A stretch of DNA of 64,000 nucleotides from an uncultured Clostridia bacterium (GCA_934157035.1 CAKPHG010000005.1:62001-126000); one strand, 5' to 3'. Shown: positions 36,890-46,845, counted from the stretch's first letter. Made by a program: numbers and translations. The notes: generated by a model from the letters alone, not told the origin.

Positions 36890-37873
36890 CTATATTTTAT
36901 TTTTTAATATAAGTCTTCTTAATTTAAATGGAATACTTGCTAGTATTGGCAAGTTTAATATTATAAAGTTTTCTATGTAGTATTTAAATGTTTCTGTTTT
37001 ATATAATTTGTAAAAAACATTCCATCCTCTAAAATTTATGTATTTTTTGTTTTTTAACATTTTAAAGTATTTAAGTGCTTTTTCATTTTGTTTTTGTAAA
37101 TCTTTTGTAAATATACTACTGTTATTTATATATGTATTAAATAATTGATATTTTACATCTATGAACAATTCTCTAACTTGGTTTAGTTTAGTGTATTTAT
37201 GCGATGTGTGATTACTTCCTACTTGATTATTTCCATGTTGTCTATATTTTATAGTTACTTCATCTAAATAAGCAATTTTTCCGTTTAGTGCTACAATTAG
37301 TCCTATCCATGTGTCATGTATTACATATTTAGAATCCATAGGTATAGGAATTATTTTTTCTAAATATTTCTTTTTAGACATTAATGTGCATCCTGTAATG
37401 CAATTATATAAATATTGTAGTCTATAATCTTTATAATACTTTTTTATTTTTCTTGAAAGAAACATATAGTCGTTAAAAGATGAATTAATTGTTTTTAATT
37501 TTTCATTTACAATTTCTAAATCTGTAAACACTAAATCTGCATCTTCTTCTTTTAATTTTTTGTACGTTTTTTCTACCTTATCATTGTTCCATACATCATC
37601 TTGGTCTGAAAGTGCATATATTTCATTTTCTACCTTTGTAAGTAAAAATTCAAAATTCTTTACATATCCAAGATTTTTTTCTTGAAGAAAAACTTTTATT
37701 CTATTATCTTTTTGTTCATATTCTTTTAAAATTTTAATTGTAGAATCTTTTGAACAATCATCTGAAATTAAAAGTCTAAAATTTGTATATGTTTGGTTTA
37801 AAATGCTATCTATTTGTTCTTTTAAATATTTTTCTCCATTATATGTTGTAAGTAAAATATCTATTTGCTCCAT
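36890..37873 (-). CDS. GT2 family glycosyltransferase (rhamnosyltransferase-like)
   Basis: A 327-residue GT-A enzyme: IDILLTTYNGEKYLKEQIDS, LISDDCSKDST, ALSDQDDVW and HDTWIGLIVALNGKI. ALSDQDDVWNNDKVEK is typical of rhamnosyl- and related transferases in cell-wall polysaccharide loci. It is paralogous to the gene at 40949, which has the same architecture and similar wording. Confidence 0.92.
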   Translation of the reverse strand: MEQIDILLTTYNGEKYLKEQIDSILNQTYTNFRLLISDDCSKDSTIKILKEYEQKDNRIKVFLQEKNLGYVKNFEFLLTKVENEIYALSDQDDVWNNDKVEKTYKKLKEEDADLVFTDLEIVNEKLKTINSSFNDYMFLSRKIKKYYKDYRLQYLYNCITGCTLMSKKKYLEKIIPIPMDSKYVIHDTWIGLIVALNGKIAYLDEVTIKYRQHGNNQVGSNHTSHKYTKLNQVRELFIDVKYQLFNTYINNSSIFTKDLQKQNEKALKYFKMLKNKKYINFRGWNVFYKLYKTETFKYYIENFIILNLPILASIPFKLRRLILKNKI

Positions 37874-37888
37874 AATATTTCCTTTCAG

Positions 37889-38788
37889 CTATTTTAATTT
37901 TATTGTAATATCTCCGTCTTTTTCTACATAATTTTTCTTTACTTTTAGTTTTTCCATCCATTGTCTTGTTTCTAATGTTTTCCATATTCCTGAGCCTTTT
38001 CCGTTTCCAGAATCATTGTCCCATAGCCACTCAGGTGTTGGCCACATACATATTGTAGGATTTATTTGTTTATATAATTCTTCTGTTGCACCATTTTGTC
38101 CGTGATGTGACATTTGTACTATATCAGATTTTAATTTTTCTTTTTGAGTATTAAGCAATTTTTCACTTGATTTTATTCCAGTATCTCCTAATACTAAAAA
38201 TGTAGTTTTTCCTGTATCAAATTTAATTACCATACTTTGCTCATTTCCTGCATTTTCAGTAATTTCAGGATTTTTTATACCTAATATTTCTATATTAATA
38301 TCATCTATATTTATATTTTGGTTTAGTTTAACTTCTTCAACTTTTTCTTTTATATTATCTTGCTTTAATATTTCTAATATTTGTTTTGAAAATTCTGCCC
38401 TTGCTGGTTCATTTTCTTCATACCAAGAATAATCATTAAATGAACAATATATTTTTTCTATTTTAATTTCCTCATTATTAGCTATTTTTGAAAAAGCTCC
38501 AAGATGATCATCATGTAAATGTGTAAAAAACCATGCGTCTACTTTACCTCCATGTTTTTTTATCTGATTTACTAAGTTTTCTGTATCATCAATAGTTCCA
38601 CCATCTATAACTATTATTTTATCGTTTCTTGTTTTTAATATATATCCCATCATCTGTCTTGATGAATGATCAGATAATTGAGTTAGTTCTACATTTTTTT
38701 GATTGGATGTTTTTATTATAGATATTACTATAGCTATAACAGATAATATTATTGCTATTATAGCTATCAAATTTTCTTTCTTTTTCAT
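37889..38788 (-). CDS. Membrane-anchored metallo-beta-lactamase-fold hydrolase, ComEC-like domain
   Basis: 299 residues: an N-terminal membrane anchor (about 6-25) followed by an outer MBL domain with FFTHLHDDHLGAFSK (the HxHxDH metal site), VLGDTGIKSSEKLL and VQMSHHGQNGAT. This is the pattern of the ComEC/Rec2 C-terminal hydrolase family. Within the glycan operon it might act on a phosphodiester of the polymer or on DNA; there is no direct evidence. RBS AAAGGGG. Confidence 0.85.
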   Translation of the reverse strand: MKKKENLIAIIAIILSVIAIVISIIKTSNQKNVELTQLSDHSSRQMMGYILKTRNDKIIVIDGGTIDDTENLVNQIKKHGGKVDAWFFTHLHDDHLGAFSKIANNEEIKIEKIYCSFNDYSWYEENEPARAEFSKQILEILKQDNIKEKVEEVKLNQNINIDDINIEILGIKNPEITENAGNEQSMVIKFDTGKTTFLVLGDTGIKSSEKLLNTQKEKLKSDIVQMSHHGQNGATEELYKQINPTICMWPTPEWLWDNDSGNGKGSGIWKTLETRQWMEKLKVKKNYVEKDGDITIKLK

Positions 38789-38811
38789 TTTAGAAATTCC
38801 CCTTTATTTAA

Positions 38812-40113
38812 TTATTCTTTTATAATTTGAACTTTCGGATCAATTCTTAAAAAACCTACGCAATCTTTTGAAGATATTATTTCTATTAATAAAGCTTCAT
38901 ATTTTCTATCTAAAACTTCTAATTCTCCTTTAGCATTTATGTGTGTACAGCTAAAAGATAATGTATATTTATTTGGCGCTAATGGTAATTTTTGTTTAAA
39001 ACTTACTGAAACAATATCTCCTTTTTCAAATTTTCCTGGATATATTTTTTCGTTCATTGTATTTGTTCCAACGATTTCTATTCCATTAAAGTCCTTTATT
39101 GTCATAGTAAAAATAGGATTATCTATTACCTCATTAAACTTAATTTTTGACTTTAGTACTACTTCTTTTTCGTTATCTATACTTGATAAAAAGTTGTCAT
39201 TTTCATCAAACACACCATAGTCTATAACTTCAGCTTTTTGATTTCCATATTCTATTAAATTTGGATTTTCATTAAAATGACTTTTCCAAGTATTTATATC
39301 TGTATTTTCCACTTTAGCTTTGCTATTTGACTTTTGAACATTCTCGCCTTCTTCAATTTTTTTAGTTGAATTTCCTGTAATTATTCTTTTATAAAGTTCT
39401 ACTCCTTCTTTTGTATCTCCATCAAATGTTTTTGTTCCATTTTCTAGTATAATTACCCTTGTGCAGTTTTTTAGTACATCTGAAACATTATGAGTTACAA
39501 AAAGAATAGTCTTACCTCTTTGTTTAAATTCTTGAAACTTTTTAAAACATTTTAATTGAAAAGCCATATCTCCTACAGATAAAACTTCATCAACTATCAA
39601 TATGTCTGGATCTACATTTATTGCACAAGCAAATGCTAGTCTTGCAAACATACCAGATGAATATGTTTTTACCGGTTGTGATAAATGCTCTCCTATATCT
39701 GCAAAATCTATAATTTCTTGTTTTTTATCTTCTATTTCTTTTTTAGTAAGTCCCATTACTTGTCCATGTTGGTAAATGTTTTCTTCTCCAGTAAGTTCCA
39801 TATTAAAAGCTGTTCCTAGCTCTAGCAAAGAACTTATTTTTCCATTTACCTTTAGACCTCCACTTGTTGGTACAGCAACACCTGTAATCATTTTTAAAAG
39901 TGTAGATTTTCCCGCACCATTTTTCCCAAGAATTCCAAGAACTTCACCTTTTTTTACTTCTAAATTCAAATTATTCATTGCTCTAAAAGTAGAATGTCTT
40001 TTTGCCATTGGAAAAATTGTTTCTATTAATCTATCTTGTTTCCTTGTAAACATTTTATAGTCTTTAACTAAATCTTTTATTTCAATAATTGTCTCTTTTT
40101 CATTATTTGACAT
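38812..40113 (-). CDS. Polysaccharide ABC exporter ATPase with Wzt-like carbohydrate-binding domain
   Basis: Energises export of the finished polymer. 433 residues: the ABC domain (about 1-245) has Walker A GILGKNGAGKSTLLKM, signature TYSSGMFARLAFA and Walker B DILIVDEVLSVGD. A linker leads to a beta-rich Wzt_C-like domain (about 280-430; VLKSKIKFNEVIDNPIFTM, PLAPNKYTLSFSC), which in Wzt recognises the modified chain end. It pairs with the permease just upstream. Confidence 0.94.
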   Translation of the reverse strand: MSNNEKETIIEIKDLVKDYKMFTRKQDRLIETIFPMAKRHSTFRAMNNLNLEVKKGEVLGILGKNGAGKSTLLKMITGVAVPTSGGLKVNGKISSLLELGTAFNMELTGEENIYQHGQVMGLTKKEIEDKKQEIIDFADIGEHLSQPVKTYSSGMFARLAFACAINVDPDILIVDEVLSVGDMAFQLKCFKKFQEFKQRGKTILFVTHNVSDVLKNCTRVIILENGTKTFDGDTKEGVELYKRIITGNSTKKIEEGENVQKSNSKAKVENTDINTWKSHFNENPNLIEYGNQKAEVIDYGVFDENDNFLSSIDNEKEVVLKSKIKFNEVIDNPIFTMTIKDFNGIEIVGTNTMNEKIYPGKFEKGDIVSVSFKQKLPLAPNKYTLSFSCTHINAKGELEVLDRKYEALLIEIISSKDCVGFLRIDPKVQIIKE

Positions 40114-40128
40114 TTTATTTTCCTTTCT

Positions 40129-40920
40129 TTACAAAACATCTGCAAAATCTTTTTTATTTCTTTTAAATACACTATTTCCCCATATAAACATAATAATTGT
40201 AATTGCCCAAAATACTATTGTAAATAAAAAATTATTTTCTGTTATAATGTTTCCATTTATAAAAACTTCTCTAAATGTTGTTACTAAATAAGTAAAAGGT
40301 GTACATTTTACTAAAGTTAATATTGTTTGATGGTCATTTAACATATTTAGGTTCCATACCACTGGTGTAAACCAGAAAAATAGTTGCATAGCAATTCCAA
40401 GTAAATTTGCAAAATCTGGCACTACTGTTGTAACAGCAGATGTAAATCTTGTAAAAGCTATAATAAAGCAATATGTTGCAAAAAGTACATATATTAGTTG
40501 TAATACATTTGGAATATATCCAAATATTATACATACAATAGTTGCAACAGCCACTAAAAATAATGCTACAAAGCTAGAAGCTACAATTGATATCATAGGT
40601 ATTACATCAACTGGAAATACAACTTTTTTTACTAAATAACTATAATTTCTTATTGAACTACTTGCATTTAGTATACTATCGTTTAGCCATTGCCACATTG
40701 CCATTGCTGGTAAAAACCACACTACATAAGGTGAATCTCCTGCACTTTCAGTTTTTAATATATATTGAAATACTATTACGTATGTAAACATAAAAACAAA
40801 TGGCTGTAAAAATCCCCAGATGCTTCCTAAACTTGTGCTTGCAAAACGATTTTTAAAGTCATTTCTACCTAATTGCCAAATTAGTTTTTTATTTTTTATT
40901 ATAGATTTTATAAATTCCAT
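40129..40920 (-). CDS. Polysaccharide ABC exporter permease (Wzm/TagG-like)
   Basis: 263 residues and six membrane segments of the ABC2 type: RNDFKNRFASTSLGSIWGFL near the N-terminus, PYVVWFLPAMAMWQW, and PFTYLVTTFREVFING. The C-terminal sequence WGNSVFKRNKKDFADVL is typical of the family. It is encoded 15 bases upstream of its ATPase. Confidence 0.94.
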   Translation of the reverse strand: MEFIKSIIKNKKLIWQLGRNDFKNRFASTSLGSIWGFLQPFVFMFTYVIVFQYILKTESAGDSPYVVWFLPAMAMWQWLNDSILNASSSIRNYSYLVKKVVFPVDVIPMISIVASSFVALFLVAVATIVCIIFGYIPNVLQLIYVLFATYCFIIAFTRFTSAVTTVVPDFANLLGIAMQLFFWFTPVVWNLNMLNDHQTILTLVKCTPFTYLVTTFREVFINGNIITENNFLFTIVFWAITIIMFIWGNSVFKRNKKDFADVL

Positions 40921-40948
40921 TACATTTCCTTTCTAGTAAAAAATTCTT

Positions 40949-41953
40949 CTATTTAATTAAATATAGTAAATAAGAAATTAGTGGAAAATGAAATATTCCT
41001 TCTTCTTTTATTCTTCTTTTTCCTATATTTTTATAAGCTAAATACTTATTATATTTTAGTAAATGAATGTTAAGTATTTTAGTTTTTAGTAATTTGTTAT
41101 AATATTCAATTACTCCATCTTCATTTTCATTTTTGTTTAATCCAAGTTTATTTCTATATTCTAAACACATCAAACTTCCGTCTAAATAAGCTTTTTTTAT
41201 TACTCTTTCATTTCTATATTTTTTATAAGCTGAATAACTTTTTCCATTTTTTTGTTTCCATGTACTCAAATTTTGTTTCAAACTTCTTCCTCCAAAAGCA
41301 TTTGAGCTATGAAGTCTGTATTCAAATAATTGTTCTTCAATGCATGCTATACCTTTTTGCTTAGAGGCTAAATAAACATCTATCCAGTCATGAGCCATTA
41401 CGCTTTTTGTAAAAGGTAACATTTGCTCTTTTATCTTTTTAGTAAACATACAAGAACATCCTATTGCAAAATGTCTTGAAAATGTTAATATGTTATCTTT
41501 TCCATTCACCTTAGGATAATTTTTATAATCTAAATAACTTTTATGTAATACTTGTCCATTTTCATCTATTTGTTTGCAGTCTGAATATACTAAATCTACG
41601 TCTTTTTCTTTTAATACATTTATACATTTTTCTACCTTATTTTCATACCAAATATCATCTTGGTCTGCAAAGCAAATGTATTCTGAGCTAGACTTTGTAA
41701 GTAAAAACTCGAAATTCTTTAAATATCCTAAATTTTTTTCTTGAAAGTATAGAATTATTCTATTATCTTTACTTGCATATTCTTCTAAGACTCTTTTTAC
41801 ATCAGTATTAGTAGACGAGTCATCGCTAATTATAAGATTAATGTTTTGATATGTTTGATTTAAAATACTATTTATTTGTTTAGTCAAAAAATTTATATTG
41901 CTATTGTATACTGCCATTAAAATATCAATTTTTTCTTGTTTATTTACTTCCAT
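40949..41953 (-). CDS. GT2 family glycosyltransferase (rhamnosyltransferase-like)
   Basis: A 334-residue GT-A enzyme: IDILMAVYNSNINFLTKQIN, LIISDDSSTNTDVK, CFADQDDIWYENKVEK and MAHDWIDVYLASKQKG. It is a paralogue of the gene at 36890 with the same length and order of motifs. First transferase of the glycan operon after pgsA, 3 bases from it. Confidence 0.92.
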   Translation of the reverse strand: MEVNKQEKIDILMAVYNSNINFLTKQINSILNQTYQNINLIISDDSSTNTDVKRVLEEYASKDNRIILYFQEKNLGYLKNFEFLLTKSSSEYICFADQDDIWYENKVEKCINVLKEKDVDLVYSDCKQIDENGQVLHKSYLDYKNYPKVNGKDNILTFSRHFAIGCSCMFTKKIKEQMLPFTKSVMAHDWIDVYLASKQKGIACIEEQLFEYRLHSSNAFGGRSLKQNLSTWKQKNGKSYSAYKKYRNERVIKKAYLDGSLMCLEYRNKLGLNKNENEDGVIEYYNKLLKTKILNIHLLKYNKYLAYKNIGKRRIKEEGIFHFPLISYLLYLIK

Positions 41954-41956
41954 ACT

Positions 41957-42556
41957 TTATTTGTCCTTTAATAATTCTTTTCCACCTTTTAAATAGTCAA
42001 TTCCAGAGAAAATTGTAGCAAATGTACAAATTATCATCATTGATGTTGTTATAGCATTTATTGCTATTTCATATCCATTTGTTAAACTTCCTGTAAATAT
42101 TGTTCCAAAACTATTATTATCTATAAATGCAAAAATAATTGCTATCATTTGAGTAACTGTTTTTAATTTTCCCCATACACTTGCAGCAATTACTTGCCCA
42201 CCTTTTTCAACAGCAACTAATCTGTAACCTGAAACTAAAAACTCTCTAAAAACTACTATTGTAGGAATCCAAGCTGGAAGTTTGCCCATCTCTACTAAGA
42301 TAATCATTGCTGTTATTACTAATATTTTATCGGCTATTGGATCTAAAAATTTTCCAAATGTAGTAATTTGATTTCTACTTCTTGCAATGTATCCATCCAA
42401 TTTGTCTGTTATAGAGGCTATAATAAATATTATATTTAAAATCCATGCAGTTGTATTTATTCCTAAGAATTCACCTGGTATATTAAAAAATGTTATTATT
42501 ATCATTATTGGCACTAAAATAATACGAAATATTGTTAGTTTATTTGCTAGATTCAT
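41957..42556 (-). CDS. pgsA: CDP-diacylglycerol-glycerol-3-phosphate 3-phosphatidyltransferase
   Basis: Commits CDP-diacylglycerol to phosphatidylglycerol synthesis in the membrane. The 199 residues have about five membrane segments and the full CDP-alcohol motif DGYIARSRNQITTFGKFLDP followed by IAD. N-terminal NLANKLTIFRIILVPIMIII is typical. It is separated from the upstream DUF5665 gene by a terminator, so it may start its own transcript leading into the glycan operon. Confidence 0.96.
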   Translation of the reverse strand: MNLANKLTIFRIILVPIMIIITFFNIPGEFLGINTTAWILNIIFIIASITDKLDGYIARSRNQITTFGKFLDPIADKILVITAMIILVEMGKLPAWIPTIVVFREFLVSGYRLVAVEKGGQVIAASVWGKLKTVTQMIAIIFAFIDNNSFGTIFTGSLTNGYEIAINAITTSMMIICTFATIFSGIDYLKGGKELLKDK

Positions 42557-42617
42557 TTCTAATTTCCTCCGTTACTTTTAATTCATTTTTTCACACAATT
42601 ATTATATAATTGTATAT

Positions 42618-42650
42618 AAAAAAAAGCAAGAAAAATATTCAATTTCTCGC
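42618..42650 (-). terminator. Terminator of the DUF5665 gene
   Basis: An 8-bp stem (42626-42633 with 42643-42650, one G-U pair), 9-base loop, followed on the minus strand by a run of T. It lies directly after the stop at 42654. Confidence 0.78.
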
Positions 42651-42653
42651 CTT

Positions 42654-42944
42654 TTAGTATTTTTTCATTACTATCTCTACAATATCTGAAACATATTCAC
42701 CTATTACTGGTATATTTAAAGTCACTATTTTTTGCAATATCCACACTAATATTGCTGAGATAAGCGTTACTCCTATACCTATGCCTATTCCTCTAGATAT
42801 TCCTGATATTAAATTTACCCATAAAAGTCTTTTTCTGTTTCCTAACAACTGACTTATTTCTATAATATTGCTTTCTAACAAATTTTTATTTAAGTTATCT
42901 ATTTGATTTATTAAAATTTTTTCTTTTTTTCTTTTTTCAAACAT
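42654..42944 (-). CDS. DUF5665 small membrane protein
   Basis: A 96-residue protein with a charged N-terminus and one long hydrophobic stretch. LWVNLISGISRGIGIGIGVT is the recognisable DUF5665 core, common in Clostridia and of unknown function. Its likely ribosome binding site AAGGGTG lies in the 3' arm of the hairpin at 42946-42977, the terminator of the preceding gene. Confidence 0.88.
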   Translation of the reverse strand: MFEKRKKEKILINQIDNLNKNLLESNIIEISQLLGNRKRLLWVNLISGISRGIGIGIGVTLISAILVWILQKIVTLNIPVIGEYVSDIVEIVMKKY

Positions 42945-42945
42945 A

Positions 42946-42977
42946 AAAATACACCCTTCATATTTAGGGTGTATTTT
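42946..42977 (-). terminator. Terminator of the UPF0182 gene, enclosing the next gene's RBS
   Basis: A 12-bp perfect stem AAAATACACCCT / AGGGTGTATTTT with an 8-base loop and a T run on the minus strand. The T run ends at the DUF5665 start codon, and the Shine-Dalgarno-like AAGGGTG is inside the stem. Confidence 0.8.
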
Positions 42978-43008
42978 TTCATTTTTTTTATACCTTTAAT
43001 TTAATACT

Positions 43009-45846
43009 TTAGATTATTTCGTTAGTTAAAACATTTTCGTATTCGCTTGTGCTTAAATTATTTTTATTTTTTACTTTATCTTCTTCAACTAGCTTTTCTA
43101 ATTTTTCGATTAACTCTTGTAGTTTTTGAACATCTTTTCCCATCATTTCCCAGTTATTGCTATCATTTGATTTAGTTAAATTATTATTTGCTTTTATTAT
43201 TGTGTTTATTAAATCTTCTATTGTATCTGTATTTTCTATTTGAATATTTACAGCATTTTGAGAAAATAATTTTGTTAATGCTTGTTTTAAGTTATCTCCT
43301 ATTGCAACTTTATTTCCAGATGCTACAATTACTTTCTTTAAAGTTGGTAAAGAATCATTTTCGTTTAAATATTGTATATAAATTGGTTCTACATATAAAA
43401 TTGTATTATCTAATGGAACCATTATAATATCTTTACTCATTTTTGTTCCACTTATATTTAAACTTTCTAGTTCTTTCACAATAGTTTCATCTTGTTCTAA
43501 CTGAGTATCTAATTGCATAGGACCTAATATATTACTATCCGCTTCATATTTATATATAGTTAACTTGCTATTACCTTCATTGTCACATGTTCCTACTAAA
43601 TAGGAAATTAAATTTTGTCTTCCCTCTGGTGTATATGGAAGTATTAGTCCTAATTTTTCTTTAGATTCATCTGGTGTTTTTATCATTGTATAATAAGGAT
43701 CTATTTGTGTTCCTTTTTTAGTTATTACTTTTCCTGTATTATGACTTGCAATTTCCCATATATCATTGTTTCTGTATAAAACATCTGGTTTTATATTATG
43801 ATATCTTGCAACTATTTCTGATTGTATTTTATATAAATATTCTGAATAAACAAAATGTTCACTTATATTTGTAGGTATACTTTCTTCTAAGCTTACAAAT
43901 AAATCTGGATAAATGTTTCTATATGCCATTGCTATTGGATCTGTTCTATCTGTTATATAGAAAGATATCTCTCCTGTATAACTATCTATTAAAACCTTTA
44001 CAGAATTTCTTATATAATTCAACTCAATTTTGCTTGTAGAAGTTTGTCTTATTGTAGTTTTTTGTGAATATGGATATTCTTTTGAAATTGTATATGCATC
44101 TAATACCCATACTAACTTTCCTTCGTCTGTAATTACCATATATGGTTCTTCATCATATAATAAATATGGCATTACTGTTTTAGCTCTTTTTATTATATTT
44201 CTATTAGTTAAAATTTTACTTTCGCCTGTTACATTTGAAGAAAAAGCTAATTTTAAATCGCCCTCTTTTATTGCTAAAATCATTCTATCTATAAAGTTTA
44301 ACTTTAGTCCTGCCTGTCCATCATATACATTTTCGGCATTTTCAGCAGTAGTAGAATCTAATATTGGATAATCAAATTCTTTCTTATCTTTGCTATTTAC
44401 TACAACTGTATCATTAGTTTGCATTCCAAAATAAATTCTTGGTTCTGTAACTGGTAATACATCATCTGACTTATTAAATCCTTTTTGAATATGATTTAAA
44501 TTTCCATTTGTATCGGTTGTTGAAGCTGATGTTACTATTGCCGAATAGCCATGAGTATATTCATAAGTTTTATTATTATATGTTCCTGTACTGCTTAATA
44601 TTTCTCTTGGTGAGATATATACTAATTGTTCTTTTCCATTTATCAAATATTTACCTATTTTTGCATTTGTATAGGTATAATAGCCTTTTGCTGTTTGTCC
44701 ACTTTTTAAATCTTTTAAAACAACATCACTATTTACCAAGTTAATATTATTTAAAACATTTTCATATGTTGTTATATCTTTATTAGTTATAGGTTCAGAA
44801 GTTTGAATGCTCACTTCTTCTATATCTACTCCATAAGCATTTTTAGTATATTTTATATTATTTTCAATATATATTTTTTCTTTATCTAATTCATTTCCTG
44901 TTACTAATATTGCTTGTGCTAATACTAATACGAAAAATAAAATTACTAAATATATAGGAACAATAGCTATAGATATAAGTACTTTTTTTCTATTTCTTTG
45001 TTTTAAATATTTAATTATTAAATGTACTGAATAAATTATAACTAGTGATAATAATCTATATCCCCATAATTTAATAGTAACATCTATAAAACCTGCTCCA
45101 TATAAAGAATATGTTGCTTGTTCACTTTTTAATGTTAAAAACTTTTCACTTCCTATATCTTGTGTTTTTATAAATATTAAAACTGATATTAGTATAGTTA
45201 TTATCATTGTTAAGGTAGTAACTTGTTTTAATAATTGACTTCTTTTTAAAGTCCTTTTATCTACTCCATCAAAAAACATATTAAATACAGTAATATAATA
45301 TGTTGCTGTATAAATTAGTAAAACTATACCTGCAATTAAGAAATACCATATTAGAAGTTCTATAAAAGGTTTTTGAAATACAAAATATCCTATATCTAAT
45401 CCAAATATTGGATCTTGAATTCCAAATTGTGCATTATTAAAGCAAAGCATTGCTTTTTCAAAAAGTATATTTGATGTAAATGCACTAACTAATATAGCTG
45501 CTATAAAAGCAACAGATTTATTTATTAATTTAGGCATTATTCTTTTTTCTTGCTCAAAAAATTCTTTCAAGCCTTTTTTTATTTTTAAATTTGTAATGTA
45601 TACCATAAAATAAACAACTACAAAATTAATTGCTATTGTAATTGACATATGCTTAACATTTTGCCAAAAAACACTTATATAGTTTTCGCCTATTTCTAAT
45701 GTTTCTAAATAAGTTCCTCTAAATATAATATACGTTATAATAAAAGCAATTACAGCAACAGTTAATACAACAAAAAATCTAGTTTTGCTTTTTTTATTTA
45801 CTATAATTTTTTCTTCTGTTTCTATTTGCTGTTTGTTTTCTTCCAT
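43009..45846 (-). CDS. UPF0182 family large membrane protein
   Basis: 945 residues. The N-terminal third has about seven membrane segments (residues 20-310), and the rest is a large outer domain. NNAQFGIQDPIFGLDIGYFV with FQKPF is the hallmark of UPF0182 (COG1615). The C-terminal NWEMMGKDVQKLQELIEKLE helix is also typical. Function unknown in the family. It is 25 bases downstream of ftsY. Confidence 0.93.
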   Translation of the reverse strand: MEENKQQIETEEKIIVNKKSKTRFFVVLTVAVIAFIITYIIFRGTYLETLEIGENYISVFWQNVKHMSITIAINFVVVYFMVYITNLKIKKGLKEFFEQEKRIMPKLINKSVAFIAAILVSAFTSNILFEKAMLCFNNAQFGIQDPIFGLDIGYFVFQKPFIELLIWYFLIAGIVLLIYTATYYITVFNMFFDGVDKRTLKRSQLLKQVTTLTMIITILISVLIFIKTQDIGSEKFLTLKSEQATYSLYGAGFIDVTIKLWGYRLLSLVIIYSVHLIIKYLKQRNRKKVLISIAIVPIYLVILFFVLVLAQAILVTGNELDKEKIYIENNIKYTKNAYGVDIEEVSIQTSEPITNKDITTYENVLNNINLVNSDVVLKDLKSGQTAKGYYTYTNAKIGKYLINGKEQLVYISPREILSSTGTYNNKTYEYTHGYSAIVTSASTTDTNGNLNHIQKGFNKSDDVLPVTEPRIYFGMQTNDTVVVNSKDKKEFDYPILDSTTAENAENVYDGQAGLKLNFIDRMILAIKEGDLKLAFSSNVTGESKILTNRNIIKRAKTVMPYLLYDEEPYMVITDEGKLVWVLDAYTISKEYPYSQKTTIRQTSTSKIELNYIRNSVKVLIDSYTGEISFYITDRTDPIAMAYRNIYPDLFVSLEESIPTNISEHFVYSEYLYKIQSEIVARYHNIKPDVLYRNNDIWEIASHNTGKVITKKGTQIDPYYTMIKTPDESKEKLGLILPYTPEGRQNLISYLVGTCDNEGNSKLTIYKYEADSNILGPMQLDTQLEQDETIVKELESLNISGTKMSKDIIMVPLDNTILYVEPIYIQYLNENDSLPTLKKVIVASGNKVAIGDNLKQALTKLFSQNAVNIQIENTDTIEDLINTIIKANNNLTKSNDSNNWEMMGKDVQKLQELIEKLEKLVEEDKVKNKNNLSTSEYENVLTNEII

Positions 45847-45871
45847 TTATACCTCCATAAATAATAAAACT

Positions 45872-46780
45872 TTAATTTAAAAATGCTTCAACAAAATCTG
45901 TACTATCAAATACTTCCATATCATCTATTTGTTCGCCTACCCCTATAAATTTTATAGGCAAATTATTTTCTTGTACTATTCCAATTACAACTCCACCTTT
46001 TGCTGTACCATCTAATTTTGTTAAAACAAGACCTGTTATATCTACTGTTTCTTTAAATGCTTTTACTTGCATTATTGCATTTTGACCTGTTGTTGCATCT
46101 AATACTAATAAGGTTTCCTTAGAAGCATTTGGCAATTCTCTATCGATAACTTTTTTAATTTTTTCTAGCTCGTCCATTAAGTATTTTTTATTGTGTAGTC
46201 TTCCGGCAGTATCACATATAAGTACATCTGCTTTTTCTTCTTTTGCTTTTGCTATAGCATCATATACAACTGAAGCTGGATCTGCTCCTTCTTCTTTTTT
46301 TACTATTTCACAACCAACTCTATTTGCCCATATTTCAAGTTGTTCTACGGCGGCTGCTCTAAATGTATCTGCTGCTGCAACTATAACTTTTTTTCCATCT
46401 TTTTTTATTCTGTTTGCTATTTTCCCTATTGAAGTGGTTTTTCCTACGCCATTAACTCCCACTACCAATATTATAGATGGTGTAGTTTCAAGCTTTAATT
46501 TTGAGTCTTCTTTGTCTAGTATTTCCTTTATTATTTCTTTTAATGCTCTTTTTACCTCTTCTTCATCTTTTATATTTTCTTTCTTTACTCTTTCCCTTAA
46601 ATTTTCTATTATTTTTAAAGATGTTTCTGTTCCAACATCTGACATTATTAATACTTCTTCTAATTCCTCTAGTAATTCTTCATCTACTTTTCTAAAATTA
46701 CTAAATACATTGTTTATTTTTTCATCAAATGATGTTTTTGTTTTGTTTAAACCATTTTTTAATTTATCAAAAAAACCCAT
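45872..46780 (-). CDS. ftsY: Signal recognition particle receptor FtsY
   Basis: GTPase that docks the SRP-ribosome complex at the membrane. The 302 residues have an N domain (about 1-90), G1 VVGVNGVGKTTSIGKIA, AADTFRAAAVEQLEIWANR, DTAGRLHNKKYLMDEL and TKLDGTAKGGVVIGI. The acidic A domain is nearly absent, as is common in Firmicutes. Own promoter at 46817-46845. Confidence 0.98.
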   Translation of the reverse strand: MGFFDKLKNGLNKTKTSFDEKINNVFSNFRKVDEELLEELEEVLIMSDVGTETSLKIIENLRERVKKENIKDEEEVKRALKEIIKEILDKEDSKLKLETTPSIILVVGVNGVGKTTSIGKIANRIKKDGKKVIVAAADTFRAAAVEQLEIWANRVGCEIVKKEEGADPASVVYDAIAKAKEEKADVLICDTAGRLHNKKYLMDELEKIKKVIDRELPNASKETLLVLDATTGQNAIMQVKAFKETVDITGLVLTKLDGTAKGGVVIGIVQENNLPIKFIGVGEQIDDMEVFDSTDFVEAFLN

Positions 46781-46816
46781 TTTTATACCTCTTCTCTTGT
46801 TTTTATAACTTTATGT

Positions 46817-46845
46817 ATTATAACATCTTTTGGCTATTTTTGCAA
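46817..46845 (-). promoter_or_regulatory. Sigma-A promoter of ftsY-UPF0182
   Basis: TTGCAA (46840-46845) and TATAAT (46817-46822) on the minus strand with a 17-base spacer, about 35 bases before the start codon. Confidence 0.78.

Noticed and set aside
46191..46808. Plus-strand frame of 205 codons, rich in Ser and Phe
   Set aside because: Exact antisense of ftsY; a shadow of its conserved codons.
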